27,082 nucleotides of DNA from a virus. Below are positions 6,070 to 14,490 of this stretch, one piece after another; positions within the stretch are counted from its first letter, which is position 1; every line of letters begins with the position of its first letter. Under the pieces are notes generated by a model. The model did not search any database and was not told the origin of the DNA. It saw only the letters and a program-made list of their open reading frames with translations. Made by a program: the position numbers and the translations under genes. Location: positions 1 through 27,082 of the IMG/VR virus record IMGVR_UViG_3300005918_000104. One strand, given 5' to 3'.

Positions 6070-6108
6070 ATGGACCACGACTATGCCACTGGACAGTTCC
6101 GCGGGTAG
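6070..6108 (+). CDS. 12-codon leader-peptide-like mini-ORF (candidate)
   Basis: An ATG at 6070 stands 6 nt behind a perfect GGGAGG and opens a 12-residue frame, MDHDYATGQFRG, ending at TAG 6106-6108. This is the strongest ribosome site in the 121-nt gap between the DUF669 gene and the next gene. The mini-ORF could be a translated leader that couples or controls the downstream gene, or merely a chance Shine-Dalgarno. Confidence 0.2.
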   Translation: MDHDYATGQFRG

Positions 6109-6162
6109 TTGTGCATGAAGTGTAACATGACAGATAAACTATCAGAGGAAAACCAGAGCATG

Positions 6163-6579
6163 ACGAAGCAAGTATTCAGGCCGCCTACACCAGAGGAATT
6201 CGAGTCGATTGTGGTTCTCGCGTCAGACTTTGACGCGTGCAAGGTAAGGGAGGCCTCCGACAAGGCTGACCGAATCGAAGTTGAGTCGAAGCTCGCCTCC
6301 TTGATCGATGGACCGGCAGATGGCCAGCGAACGATTACTCTCCCCGGCAAGGTTAAGGTCGTCGTGAAGCGTGGCTTCACCATTTCGGCAGACTGCGACA
6401 AGATTGACGACCTGTGCAAGGAAGCCGAACTCCATCCGCCAGTCAAGTCGTCAGCGACTCGCTCTCTCGACGAAGATGGTTACGAGTGGTACAGGGTGAA
6501 TAACCCAGACTTCTTCGCGAAGCTCTCGAAGTTCGTCGAGCGGAAACCGAAGAAGGTCGCCGTAACAGTCAAGAGCTAG
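6163..6579 (+). CDS. small phage protein, DUF7173-like, 138 aa
   Basis: A helical, charged protein with RIEVESKLASLI early on, a beta-hairpin region TITLPGKVKVVVKRGF, then SLDEDGYEWYRVNNPDFFAKLSKFV and a C-terminal strand KKVAVTVK. I recall this order (helical start, a G.K.T...V.V....R core, then W.R.NNP) from a small phage family, DUF7173, found beside DUF669 and Sak4-like ATPases; the function is unknown. I prefer the ATG at 6163 because AGAGGAAA precedes it. In-frame ATGs at 6130 and 6115 have weak sites. The family assignment is from memory. Confidence 0.6.
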   Translation, partial: TKQVFRPPTPEEFESIVVLASDFDACKVREASDKADRIEVESKLASLIDGPADGQRTITLPGKVKVVVKRGFTISADCDKIDDLCKEAELHPPVKSSATRSLDEDGYEWYRVNNPDFFAKLSKFVERKPKKVAVTVKS

Positions 6580-6587
6580 CTGGTAAC

Positions 6588-6767
6588 ATGGCTCTTCGGT
6601 TTGGGTCAGTTAAAAACGACACTGGCGAGAGCCGAGTATCTTTCGTGTTCACGAACTCCGCCGAGAGGCTGTACTTCTATGAGGTGCATCCGCTGCTGGT
6701 AAACGAAACTCCACCAGCGGTATTGGCGGCGGAAATTAGTACCGGATGGGAGGCGCTGGATGGGTGA
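6588..6767 (+). CDS. hypothetical protein, 59 aa
   Basis: A short frame encoding a beta-rich small protein (MALRFGSVKND..., RVSFVFTNSAERLYFYEVHPLLV). Its stop overlaps the nuclease gene start by 8 nt (6760-6767), and the nuclease ribosome site GGGAGG lies inside its last codons, so it is probably the coupled first gene of the replication operon. Its own ribosome site is weak. No family was recognised. Confidence 0.5.
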   Translation: MALRFGSVKNDTGESRVSFVFTNSAERLYFYEVHPLLVNETPPAVLAAEISTGWEALDG

Positions 6768-8079
6768 CCTCGACAAATTTATTCCGAAAGAATCGCCGAT
6801 CACCGCGGCGATATACGCTCACTACAAGGAAGTAGGTGACGCGGACCCGTACCGCGGCTACCTCGGGGCGTCGATCATCGGGCACCCGTGTGAGCGGTAT
6901 CTGTGGTATCTCTTCCGGGCCTGCACTAAGGAAGATTTTCCCGGGAGAATCTACCGGCTATTCGAGACAGGTGACCTGGAAGAGATCCGAATGGTCAAGG
7001 ATCTCCGCGACATCGGCTGCACGGTCCACGACGTTGACCCGCGGACAGGCAAGCAGATCGAGATATCCGACCTTGGCGGCCACTTTAGCGGACACCTAGA
7101 CGCCGCCTTGATTGGTCTTATTGGTGCCGAGAAGACATGGCACGTAGGCGAATTTAAGACACACAATGCAAAGTCGTTCGCGAAGCTCAAGAAGGCGAAA
7201 GTCAAAGCGTCTAAGCCGGTCCACTATGCGCAAATGCAGATCTACATGCACAAGACTGGCATGAAGAGGGCATTGTATTTGGCGAAGAACAAGGACACCG
7301 ACGAAATCTACACAGAGCGTATCGAGTACGACAAAGAGTTCGCGCTTGGCCTGCTAGCCAAGGCAAAGAGGATAATCACCTCGAACTCTGCGCCCGAGAG
7401 AATCACTGAGAACATCGACTGGTGGGAGTGTAAATTCTGTTCGGCCCACTCGCTGTGCTGGGGAATCGGAGACGTAGCCCTCCCGGTCCCGGCCATCAAC
7501 TGCCGGCAGTGCTGCCACTCGACTCCGACTTGTGCCGGCCACGCCAGATGGGAGTGTGCAAAGCACGCACGCGGCCTGTCGATCGAAGACCAACAGAAAA
7601 CGTGCGACGATCATCTTGTCCTGCCGGGCCTGCTGAGCTTCGCGGAGCCGACCGACTACGGAAAGGACCCGGCAGGAAATGACTACATTGAATTCACAAA
7701 TGTCGACGGAAGTAAGTGGATGCACGGCGGAATCGGTTACGCGTCCACCGAACTTCACACTCTTCCCGTTTCAGCCCTCACTAATAAGTTCCTCGGATCA
7801 GCAAAGGGACTTTTTGGCGCTGAAGCTACAAGCCACTGCGCCGATGACATTATTTCCCGGTATCCCGAGGAGGATTCTCGAACTTGCTGGACTGGTGAGG
7901 CCAGCGGACTAGCGGAAGCGTGGAGCCTCAGGTATCACGACGACATTAGCAAGCTCGCTCCGATAGCAAGGTGCGACGGGTTCGGGTATCAGGCCGTGGA
8001 GTTCGAGTTCGGAGAAGTGGGCCGCGTGGCCATTGTGCGAAGCGACAGGAAGGCCGAGATTAGGGAGGGCGTGGAATGA
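6760..8079 (+). CDS. PD-(D/E)XK nuclease with likely Fe-S cluster
   Basis: A 439-residue Cas4/RecB-type nuclease. The catalytic core is GHLDAALIG (D114), then HVGEFKTH (E131, K133) and a QMQIYMHKTG helix (Q158). CX2CX5C (C224, C227, C233) together with C44 in GHPCERYLW gives the cysteine arrangement of 4Fe-4S nucleases such as Cas4 and AddB. Beyond residue ~240 is an extension with more Cys (C248, C251, C252, C258, C266). The start has GGGAGG at 6 nt and overlaps the preceding gene by 8 nt; the stop overlaps the helicase start (ATGA). A role in resecting DNA ends for recombination, with the helicase, ATPase and DUF669 protein, is likely. Confidence 0.85.
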   Translation: MGDLDKFIPKESPITAAIYAHYKEVGDADPYRGYLGASIIGHPCERYLWYLFRACTKEDFPGRIYRLFETGDLEEIRMVKDLRDIGCTVHDVDPRTGKQIEISDLGGHFSGHLDAALIGLIGAEKTWHVGEFKTHNAKSFAKLKKAKVKASKPVHYAQMQIYMHKTGMKRALYLAKNKDTDEIYTERIEYDKEFALGLLAKAKRIITSNSAPERITENIDWWECKFCSAHSLCWGIGDVALPVPAINCRQCCHSTPTCAGHARWECAKHARGLSIEDQQKTCDDHLVLPGLLSFAEPTDYGKDPAGNDYIEFTNVDGSKWMHGGIGYASTELHTLPVSALTNKFLGSAKGLFGAEATSHCADDIISRYPEEDSRTCWTGEASGLAEAWSLRYHDDISKLAPIARCDGFGYQAVEFEFGEVGRVAIVRSDRKAEIREGVE

Positions 8080-9698
8080 CGTTCACGCTGCGCCCATACC
8101 AAGTCGCGTGCGAAGAAGCGCTTCATGCGCACATTTGCACGAAGGACACGAACCCGTGCGTCGTGCTGCCGACCGGGGCCGGGAAGAGCGTGTCGATGGC
8201 CAGTATCATCAAGAAGTGGCACGTAGACTCTCCGCATGTTCGCGGTTGCATCCTGGCGCATCGGAAAGAACTGGTCCAGCAGAATGCCGAAAAGCTCAAT
8301 GCTCTTTACCCGGAAGGGAATGTCGGGGTATTCTCTGCTGGACTCGGGAAACGTGATTACGATTCGCCTCTACTTTTCGCATCGATTGACAGCATCTTTA
8401 AGCGATCTGGTGAATTCGCTCCATTCGATTTCGTGTTCGTTGACGAAGCGCATCGGATACCTCCCTCCGGAGTAGGAAAGTACCGGACGTTTATAGAGGG
8501 CTGCCGCAAGTTCAACCAACACCTCCGCGTTGTTGGCTGGACGGCCACTCCGTTCCGCATGGGCTGCGGGCCGATATGCCACAAGGACCATATTCTCAAT
8601 GAGGTGTGCTACGAAGCTGGCGTCAAGGATCTCATAGGGCAGGGATTCCTGTCGAGGTTGCGGTCCAAGGCGAGTGTGGCCACGCCGGAGTTAAAGGACG
8701 TGAAGAGAAACTCCGGCGGCGACTATATAGTCAAGTCACTGGCCGCGGCAACGAACAAGAAGGACCTGGTTAAAGAGGCGGTCAAAGAAGCTGTCGGCAT
8801 TATGCGTGCGGAGGGTCGCAAGTCTATGATTTTCTTTTGCGTAGATGTAGAACATTGCTTGCGTGTTTCCGATGAACTCAGGGCGTGGGGAATAGTGGCC
8901 CCGCCGGTTACCGGGAAGACTCCGCGCAAAGAGCGCGACATGATAATCCACGACTTCAAGGGGAAGCTGCTGAGGCATGTGTGTTGCGTAAATGTTCTCA
9001 CCGAAGGCTTCGATGCCCCGCACGTCGACTGCATCGTTTTACTCCGCCCCACCCTCTCTGCCGGACTATTCTCGCAGATGGTTGGGCGTGGCCTTCGGAT
9101 TAACCCCGGAAAGGAAGACTGCCTTGTCCTCGACTTCGCAGGATGTATCGACGAACACGGTCCCATCGACTTACTTGGTTCAGGACTCAAGACTGTCATG
9201 GCAACCTGCAATGAGTGTCGCGAGTCCTTTAGTCGATCAATACGTCGTTGCCCGGCTTGCGGCTGGGAGATCCCAAAACAAGAAGTCGAGAGACTCGAAG
9301 CGGTAGAGAAAGAACGCCGAATGCACGGCGACAAGGCATCGAAGCGGTCGATCATCTCGATGCCGGAGGCTCATGCCGTCGACTCCGTTACGGTGTCCAG
9401 GCACAAGAAGCCTGGGTCGCCGGACTCTTTGAAGGTTCAGTACAGATGCGGGCTGTCGGTGTTCAGGGAGTGGGTATGCCTCGATCACGAAGGGTACGCC
9501 GGCCGCAATGCGAAGCAATGGTGGGTTAAGCGGTCACTAGGTACGTCGAAGGCCGGGGCGGCTACTGTGAACTCCGCACTGGAGGATATGTTTCTCTCGC
9601 AGTCATTGCTGGACTGGACGAAGACAATCACGGTGCGCAAGAACGGAAAGTATTTTGAGATCGTTGGCTACAATCAGCCAGTGCAGGGTGACGAATGA
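8076..9698 (+). CDS. SF2 DEAH-box helicase with zinc ribbon
   Basis: A 540-residue helicase. Motif I is LPTGAGKS (31-38), motif II DEAH (123-126), motif III GWTATP (154-159), motif V VNVLTEGFDAP (305-315) and motif VI QMVGRGLR (334-341). This is the SSL2/UvsW-like phage group that translocates on or remodels branched DNA. A zinc ribbon CNEC...CPACG follows (C378, C381, C392, C395). The C-terminal ~140 residues are unlike the core and may bind a partner. GGAGGG stands 6 nt before the start and ATGA couples it to the nuclease. Likely roles are fork restart, unwinding for the nuclease, or branch migration with the RusA-like enzyme. Confidence 0.9.
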   Translation: MTFTLRPYQVACEEALHAHICTKDTNPCVVLPTGAGKSVSMASIIKKWHVDSPHVRGCILAHRKELVQQNAEKLNALYPEGNVGVFSAGLGKRDYDSPLLFASIDSIFKRSGEFAPFDFVFVDEAHRIPPSGVGKYRTFIEGCRKFNQHLRVVGWTATPFRMGCGPICHKDHILNEVCYEAGVKDLIGQGFLSRLRSKASVATPELKDVKRNSGGDYIVKSLAAATNKKDLVKEAVKEAVGIMRAEGRKSMIFFCVDVEHCLRVSDELRAWGIVAPPVTGKTPRKERDMIIHDFKGKLLRHVCCVNVLTEGFDAPHVDCIVLLRPTLSAGLFSQMVGRGLRINPGKEDCLVLDFAGCIDEHGPIDLLGSGLKTVMATCNECRESFSRSIRRCPACGWEIPKQEVERLEAVEKERRMHGDKASKRSIISMPEAHAVDSVTVSRHKKPGSPDSLKVQYRCGLSVFREWVCLDHEGYAGRNAKQWWVKRSLGTSKAGAATVNSALEDMFLSQSLLDWTKTITVRKNGKYFEIVGYNQPVQGDE

Positions 9699-9910
9699 CA
9701 AAAGAGCAAAAACGAATCTTCTTTCAATTTGGGTTTGATAGGCTGCTTTGCCCGAAGTGGATAACCTACAACAGCGAGTGCTTTATGCGCTGCTGCAACG
9801 GAAGTGAGCATGGAACAGCTCTTGACCTTGGGGTTGTCGCGGAAACATGCCCTCGTAGACTTACCGCGATGGAGAAGGCCCTCGGCTTGTGGGGTGAGAT
9901 GAATGAATAG
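9695..9910 (+). CDS. small Cys-containing hypothetical, 71 aa
   Basis: A 71-residue protein with four Cys (C19, C29, C33, C34) plus C52, basic at the N-terminus (MTKEQKRIFFQFGFDRL) and helical at the C-terminus. It is tied to both neighbours by overlaps: ATGA with the helicase stop (9695-9698) and 8 nt with the primase start (9903-9910). It is likely made in step with the replication proteins. No family was recognised; a zinc-binding accessory role would be a guess. Confidence 0.55.
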   Translation: MTKEQKRIFFQFGFDRLLCPKWITYNSECFMRCCNGSEHGTALDLGVVAETCPRRLTAMEKALGLWGEMNE

Positions 9911-12176
9911 CTTATACGAATACGCGTTGAAGTACGCCGACCTCGGCTGGCCAGTGTTCCCGCTGGCCCCCGGGAAGAAGACTCCGATCACGAAGAGCGG
10001 AGTAAAGGACGCCACCGTAGACAAGCTGGTGTTATCGTCGTGGTGGGAGAAGTGGCCCGACGCCAATATCGGCCTGGCATGTGGCAAGGGAAGCGGCGTG
10101 TGGGTAGTCGACATTGACATCAACGAAGCGAAGGGCATCAATGGATTTACTTCGCTGCGGGAGGCCGGCTGCACTAACCAGGCAACAGTCAGTCAATATA
10201 CGCCGCGGGGCGGGCTCCACTTGCTCTTCACAGCCACAGACCCGCCGCGGAACAAGAACTCGTTTCTTCCTGGCGTTGATATCCGCGGCGAAGGGTACTA
10301 CATTGTCTTGGCGCCATCGCATCTCGACCCATACGACGGCTGCCCGGCCGGTGGTGAGTATTACTGGGCACAGGACCTTGACCCGTGGCGACCTGGGCTG
10401 TACCCGGCGCAGTATCCGGACTGTATGCGCCCGAAGGAGATAGTCAAGTTTAATGGCACCCCCCTCGTATACAACGAGACCCTGGCGGCCCCGCGGCAGG
10501 ACACGCAGCGACGAATTAGCCTCTACCTCGCGACTGTCGACCCGGCAGTCCAGGGGTTGGACGGGCACGGCAAGCTGTTTTGGGCCGCGCAGTGCATGGT
10601 GAGTGGGTGTAGGCTGTCGGACGAAGCGGCGTTCTCGATCCTTGCGAGCGAGTACAATCCGCGGTGCAGCCCGCCGTGGAATCTAGGGGACCCCTCCGAA
10701 CTAAAGGACTTCCGCCGCAAGATTACCGAGGCCCGGAAGAACCCTCCGCAGAGCAAGCGAATCGGGTGGATTATTGACGACGACACATACGGCGACGCGA
10801 ATATCACATGCACTGTTGACCTCGAATCGATAATGTCGGCCGTGCGGGAGAAGGAAGAGTCGGCCCTGCCACCAGTCGACGAAGCTGAAGAGAAGCGCGA
10901 GCTTGAATTTCTTACGAGGCCTACCGGCTTGCTCGGGGAACTGTGTTCGTGGATTAACGCAGGGGCCATCCGCCCGCAGCCGCTACTCACGCTGGCGTGC
11001 GCCCTGACGTGGCTTGGCGCCCTATACGGAAGGAAGATAGAGGACGAACGTGGAGGAAGGACGAACATTTACTGCATGGGAATTGCGCGGTCGTCTTCCG
11101 GGAAGGACCACGCGCCGAGACAGATCCGGAGACTGGCACTTGAGATGGGCGGCCTCGGCCTAATCGGCGGCAACGACATAGCATCGGACACGGCCATAGA
11201 AGAGAGGATGTCAAAGGCGCCATCAACGCTGTTTCTCTTGGACGAAATCGGACACCTACTTGCCAGTATAAATTCCGGTCAAGACAAAAACAAGATGAAC
11301 ATCGTGTCGGTTTTAATGCGCCTGTATTCGTGCGCCTCCGACGTGTATCTCGGCAAGGAATACGCGGATGTGGAGAAGCAAAGGATAATCGTCGAGCCGT
11401 GCTGCTGCCTGTACGGAACATCTACACCAGAGAGATTCACTGACGGTGTCACGCCAGGCGAAGTGAGGGACGGTTGGCTTGGCCGGTGCCTGGTGTTTAG
11501 GACCAAGGAATTCCCTCAGAAAACTGACGCAGAAAAACTACTGGTCCCGCAGCAATTGATAGATAAGTGCGGAGCGTGGTTGGATGTCGGGAGAAAAGAA
11601 ACAGATGGGTCTTCTGTGTCGCAATATCTTGTCGCGCAAGGCAACAATCGGTACTCGCAGAATGTCGATCCGCTGGAGACGATTACGGTAAAGACCACCA
11701 GCGATGCGAAGAGTGAATTCAATAAGTTGAGCGCGCGCGCAGAGTCATTGGATTCTGGCGATTCATCATCTACTATTTGGCTAAAGGCAGAAGAGAACGC
11801 CCGCAGAGTGGCACTGATACTGGCGGCCAGCGATTGCCCGGACTCCCCTGTGATAGACGAGCGCATAGCCGACTACGCATGCAGGCTAATCAGGTATCTA
11901 GTAAAAGACTTTTGCAACGCTATTATCCCGGAGATCGTAGAAAACAGGATGCAATACGAGAAGCGCAGGATTCTAGCCGCTATCGAATTCGGCAAGAAGA
12001 ATGGCGCCTCCAAGAGAGACGTTACGAGGAAATCGCAGTGGACTAATATGTCAAACAGGGACGCCATGATTAGGGATCTGCTTGAGGCCGGTGAGGTAGC
12101 CGCCGAAAAGGAAGGGAAAACAATTCGCTTCTGGGCTTCTGAATGGTTTCTGAAGCGGGAGGCGGCAAGCAAGTGA
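9903..12176 (+). CDS. primase-polymerase fused to DUF3987-type ATPase
   Basis: A 757-residue replication protein. Residues ~5-170 are a bifunctional primase/polymerase domain: DLGWPVFPLAPGKKTP, WPDANIGLACG, VWVVDIDI (metal ligands D70, D72), RGGLHLLF (H106), and GVDIRGEGYYIVLAPS. Residues ~340-560 match the DUF3987 helicase/ATPase: a P-loop ARSSSGKD (395-402, with Asp in place of the usual Ser/Thr, common in this group as I recall), LFLLDEIGHLL as Walker B (D447, E448), then GTSTPE and a DGWLGRCLVF block. The C-terminus resembles a winged helix (RDVTRKSQWTNMSNRDAMIRDLLEAGEV). It probably primes and unwinds the phage genome. No separate DNA polymerase lies in the window. Confidence 0.9.
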   Translation: MNSLYEYALKYADLGWPVFPLAPGKKTPITKSGVKDATVDKLVLSSWWEKWPDANIGLACGKGSGVWVVDIDINEAKGINGFTSLREAGCTNQATVSQYTPRGGLHLLFTATDPPRNKNSFLPGVDIRGEGYYIVLAPSHLDPYDGCPAGGEYYWAQDLDPWRPGLYPAQYPDCMRPKEIVKFNGTPLVYNETLAAPRQDTQRRISLYLATVDPAVQGLDGHGKLFWAAQCMVSGCRLSDEAAFSILASEYNPRCSPPWNLGDPSELKDFRRKITEARKNPPQSKRIGWIIDDDTYGDANITCTVDLESIMSAVREKEESALPPVDEAEEKRELEFLTRPTGLLGELCSWINAGAIRPQPLLTLACALTWLGALYGRKIEDERGGRTNIYCMGIARSSSGKDHAPRQIRRLALEMGGLGLIGGNDIASDTAIEERMSKAPSTLFLLDEIGHLLASINSGQDKNKMNIVSVLMRLYSCASDVYLGKEYADVEKQRIIVEPCCCLYGTSTPERFTDGVTPGEVRDGWLGRCLVFRTKEFPQKTDAEKLLVPQQLIDKCGAWLDVGRKETDGSSVSQYLVAQGNNRYSQNVDPLETITVKTTSDAKSEFNKLSARAESLDSGDSSSTIWLKAEENARRVALILAASDCPDSPVIDERIADYACRLIRYLVKDFCNAIIPEIVENRMQYEKRRILAAIEFGKKNGASKRDVTRKSQWTNMSNRDAMIRDLLEAGEVAAEKEGKTIRFWASEWFLKREAASK

Positions 12177-12565
12177 CGGACGTAGAAAGTGTGACTATCG
12201 TTCTTCCGTTACCGGCCAAGGTCTTGCAACCTAACTGCACGATCGGTACTTATGGCGGGCGGATGATGAAAGCAAGTGCTATCAAGCGATACCGGCGGCT
12301 GGCCATGGAGGCCTTGGAGGCAGAGTGTATCGACACTGCCCCATGGCCGAAGGTGATCGTCGAAGCGAAGTTCTTCTTCGCCACGAAGCGCAGGCGGGAC
12401 CAGGACAACGCAATGGGGTCGCTGAAAGCAGCGTATGATGGCATCGTTGATTCTGGGCTGGTCGTCGATGACGACTACGAACACATGAAGAGAACGTATG
12501 TTGATTTCGAGATTGACAAAAAACATCCAAGGGTCGAACTGACTATCGTAAGAGGGAAAGCATGA
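12173..12565 (+). CDS. rusA: RusA-like Holliday junction resolvase
   Basis: A 130-residue protein with the RusA core: N-terminal strand TIVLPLPAKVLQPN, then RRRDQDNAMGSLKAAYDGIVDSGLVVDDD. The acidic residues D76, D78 and D99-D101 plus K85 correspond to the metal-binding site of RusA. RusA dimers cut four-way junctions symmetrically, resolving recombination intermediates before packaging. I choose the GTG at 12173, which overlaps the primase stop (GTGA) and has GGGAGG upstream. An ATG at 12143 would overlap the primase gene by 34 nt. It fits the recombination enzymes upstream. Confidence 0.85.
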   Translation: MTDVESVTIVLPLPAKVLQPNCTIGTYGGRMMKASAIKRYRRLAMEALEAECIDTAPWPKVIVEAKFFFATKRRRDQDNAMGSLKAAYDGIVDSGLVVDDDYEHMKRTYVDFEIDKKHPRVELTIVRGKA

Positions 12566-13122
12566 TTACGTTAAAGCAAGAGATGGCAGTACGGTCGATC
12601 ATTGGCAACCCGTTTAGTCTCGCCACCGACAGGGATATCGCCAAGAGTACCGGCGTGTCGCACTGGCAGGTATTGTACCAGCGCCGGCTCCTGCGGGATA
12701 TCGGCGAAATTCCCAGCGACAAGGCCCTCAAAATAAGGGATCTCATACTGGCCGGGATGCCGCTTGGTGCAATTGTGACCTCCGCGAAAGCTACGCACAA
12801 AGAGGTGAAAGTGGTCCGGAGATTCTACTACCTGAAGAGACGAGAATCTGGCGGACACAGTTCGATGATGTGCCCGACATGCGGTGCGGTTATGTCAAGC
12901 AAGGCGGCCCCGGATGTCATTCCGCCTAAAAGCCAGCATCTCGCGTCGTCCGAGCTAGCGTGCATCCCCGAAAGCGAAGCGCTCGCGCTGTACCGTGTCG
13001 TGCTTGACATTCACCAACTGAACGGCGCGCACATAATAAGCAGCCCGCTGTTCTATCACCTCGCAGAGAAGGCCAAGAAAATACTCGATTCAATCAACAA
13101 GCTTCAACGGAGCCCCGGCTAA
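12562..13122 (+). CDS. helix-turn-helix protein with zinc knuckle
   Basis: A 186-residue protein. Residues 22-44 (TDRDIAKSTGVSHWQVLYQRRLL) form a classic helix-turn-helix and residues 63-88 look like a second one. A single CPTCG knuckle (C104, C107) follows, then a helical C-terminus. One Cys pair alone would need a partner for zinc, perhaps through dimerisation. GAGGG precedes the ATG, which overlaps the RusA stop by 4 nt. It could be a transcriptional switch for the late genes or a DNA-binding part of the replication machinery; the sequence does not decide between them. Confidence 0.65.
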   Translation: MITLKQEMAVRSIIGNPFSLATDRDIAKSTGVSHWQVLYQRRLLRDIGEIPSDKALKIRDLILAGMPLGAIVTSAKATHKEVKVVRRFYYLKRRESGGHSSMMCPTCGAVMSSKAAPDVIPPKSQHLASSELACIPESEALALYRVVLDIHQLNGAHIISSPLFYHLAEKAKKILDSINKLQRSPG

Positions 13123-13361
13123 TGACAAAGAAGAGAACGAGTCCTGCCGACCTTGTCAGCAAGTCCACGGCCTACTCGAAAAACAAGACGTGGTTCAGCA
13201 CCCTTAGCGCGCCGAACAAGAGATATGTCAAGTCCGTAGCCGACGCTATTGTGGCCACGCCTGCGGCGTCGGTTACCATCGTGGCCAGAAAGCTCAAGGA
13301 AGAGCTAGGGGCCGACGCATCGGAACAAACTATTGTCAGAGCACTGAAAGGCCTAATGTAA
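13122..13361 (+). CDS. small winged-helix-like protein, 79 aa
   Basis: A basic 79-residue protein (MTKKRTSPADLVSKST...). Residues 37-76 look like a small helix-turn-helix: VADAIVATPAASVTIVARKL and then ADASEQTIVRALKGLM. It is joined to both neighbours by one-base stop/start overlaps (TAATG at 13122 and at 13361). A DNA-binding partner of the phosphoesterase that follows is a reasonable inference, since small HTH units are often next to or fused with such enzymes in phages. Confidence 0.6.
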   Translation: MTKKRTSPADLVSKSTAYSKNKTWFSTLSAPNKRYVKSVADAIVATPAASVTIVARKLKEELGADASEQTIVRALKGLM

Positions 13362-14425
13362 TGTCGAGGACGAAACCAGAGAACTTAGTCGACACCGCCA
13401 CTAGCGAAACGCACATGCTGCAAGTAGCTAAGTCGAGGCGGTCCGAGACCAGTTGGCGTAAGAGGCATAAGGATGCCGTTGCTATCGCCTGCGAACTCGA
13501 AGCGCAGCTTGAAGTTGCCATTGGCTTGAATGGCGATAAGCCATTCAAGGCGGAACAGAAATTCAATCGAATGTGCAAAGGGAATTCGCCGGGCGTCGCC
13601 GTAGTGGTGCCGGCCACGGACTGGCACGTCGAAGAACGCATCTACAAGGATGCCACCAGCGGGAAGAACGAATTCACTCTGGCGATCGCCGAGAAAAGGA
13701 TCAAGAGGTTCTACTCGAAGGTCCTGGAGTTGATTGAGTGGCAGAATGCGTTGGCCCCGGTCAAAGAGATCTGGCACCCGCTTTTGGGCGACCTGCTCAC
13801 TGGGCACATCCACGAAGACCTCGTCGAAACTAATGAGTTGAGTCCAACGGAGGCATGCGTCTTCCTCCAGGACATGATCTGCGAAGGGATCGACCTGTGG
13901 CTTCGGGAAACGAAGCTCCCTATCTTCATCCCAACGTGCGTCGGGAACCACGGGCGCACCACGACGAAGAAGCGCATTAAAACGTCATGCCGCAACAGTT
14001 ACGAGTGGTTACTATACACGACGATGGCCCGTCATTACGCGAACAACAAGCGCGTTGCGTGGGATGTCGGCACCGGCTACCATAACACGCAGGAAATTGT
14101 GGGTCGCAAGGTGCGGTTCCACCACGGCGATGGCCTGCGATACCAGGGCGGCGTCGGCGGAATAACGATCCCAGTCAACAAGTCAATAGCTATGTGGGAT
14201 AAGGTGGATACATGCGACTTCGATATCTTTGGTCACTGGCACACGTTCTTGCCTCATTACCCAAAGTGGGTCTCGTGCGGCTCATTGATGGGCTACTCGG
14301 AGTATTCTGTCGAGATTAAGGCCGAGTTCCAGCACCCAACCCAGACGTTCATTGTTCTGGACCGAGAGTATGGAATGACCCAGGCGACGCCGATCTTCTT
14401 AGAGAAACCGAAACGGAGAAAGTAG
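13361..14425 (+). CDS. calcineurin-like metallophosphoesterase
   Basis: A 354-residue protein with all metal motifs of the fold: ATDWHVEE (D87, H89), LLGDLLTGHIH (G143, D144), VGNHGRT (N196, H197), FHHGDG (H255) and FGHWHTF (H292, H294). Members act on phosphodiesters, including DNA ends (SbcD/Mre11) and nucleotides. The first ~75 residues are charged and helical (RRSETSWRKRHKDAVAIACELEAQL). Its place at the end of the replication operon and the HTH protein before it suggest a DNA nuclease, but a nucleotide or protein phosphatase is possible. It is the last member of the overlapping gene series; 65 nt follow without a gene. Confidence 0.85.
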   Translation: MSRTKPENLVDTATSETHMLQVAKSRRSETSWRKRHKDAVAIACELEAQLEVAIGLNGDKPFKAEQKFNRMCKGNSPGVAVVVPATDWHVEERIYKDATSGKNEFTLAIAEKRIKRFYSKVLELIEWQNALAPVKEIWHPLLGDLLTGHIHEDLVETNELSPTEACVFLQDMICEGIDLWLRETKLPIFIPTCVGNHGRTTTKKRIKTSCRNSYEWLLYTTMARHYANNKRVAWDVGTGYHNTQEIVGRKVRFHHGDGLRYQGGVGGITIPVNKSIAMWDKVDTCDFDIFGHWHTFLPHYPKWVSCGSLMGYSEYSVEIKAEFQHPTQTFIVLDREYGMTQATPIFLEKPKRRK

Positions 14426-14490
14426 ACTCTGATCCCTACGAGCCACCTCCGTATGGAATTCCTTACTTCATAATAAAAGAAAGAACAACT

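Noticed and set aside
10523-11068. 181-residue - strand frame inside the primase gene
   Set aside because: Antisense to clear Prim-Pol/DUF3987 motifs; no start signal or family pattern.
12143-12176. ATG at 12143 as start of the RusA-like gene
   Set aside because: It would overlap the primase by 34 nt and add ten residues before the conserved start. The GTG at 12173 forms the usual 4-nt overlap and has GGGAGG upstream.
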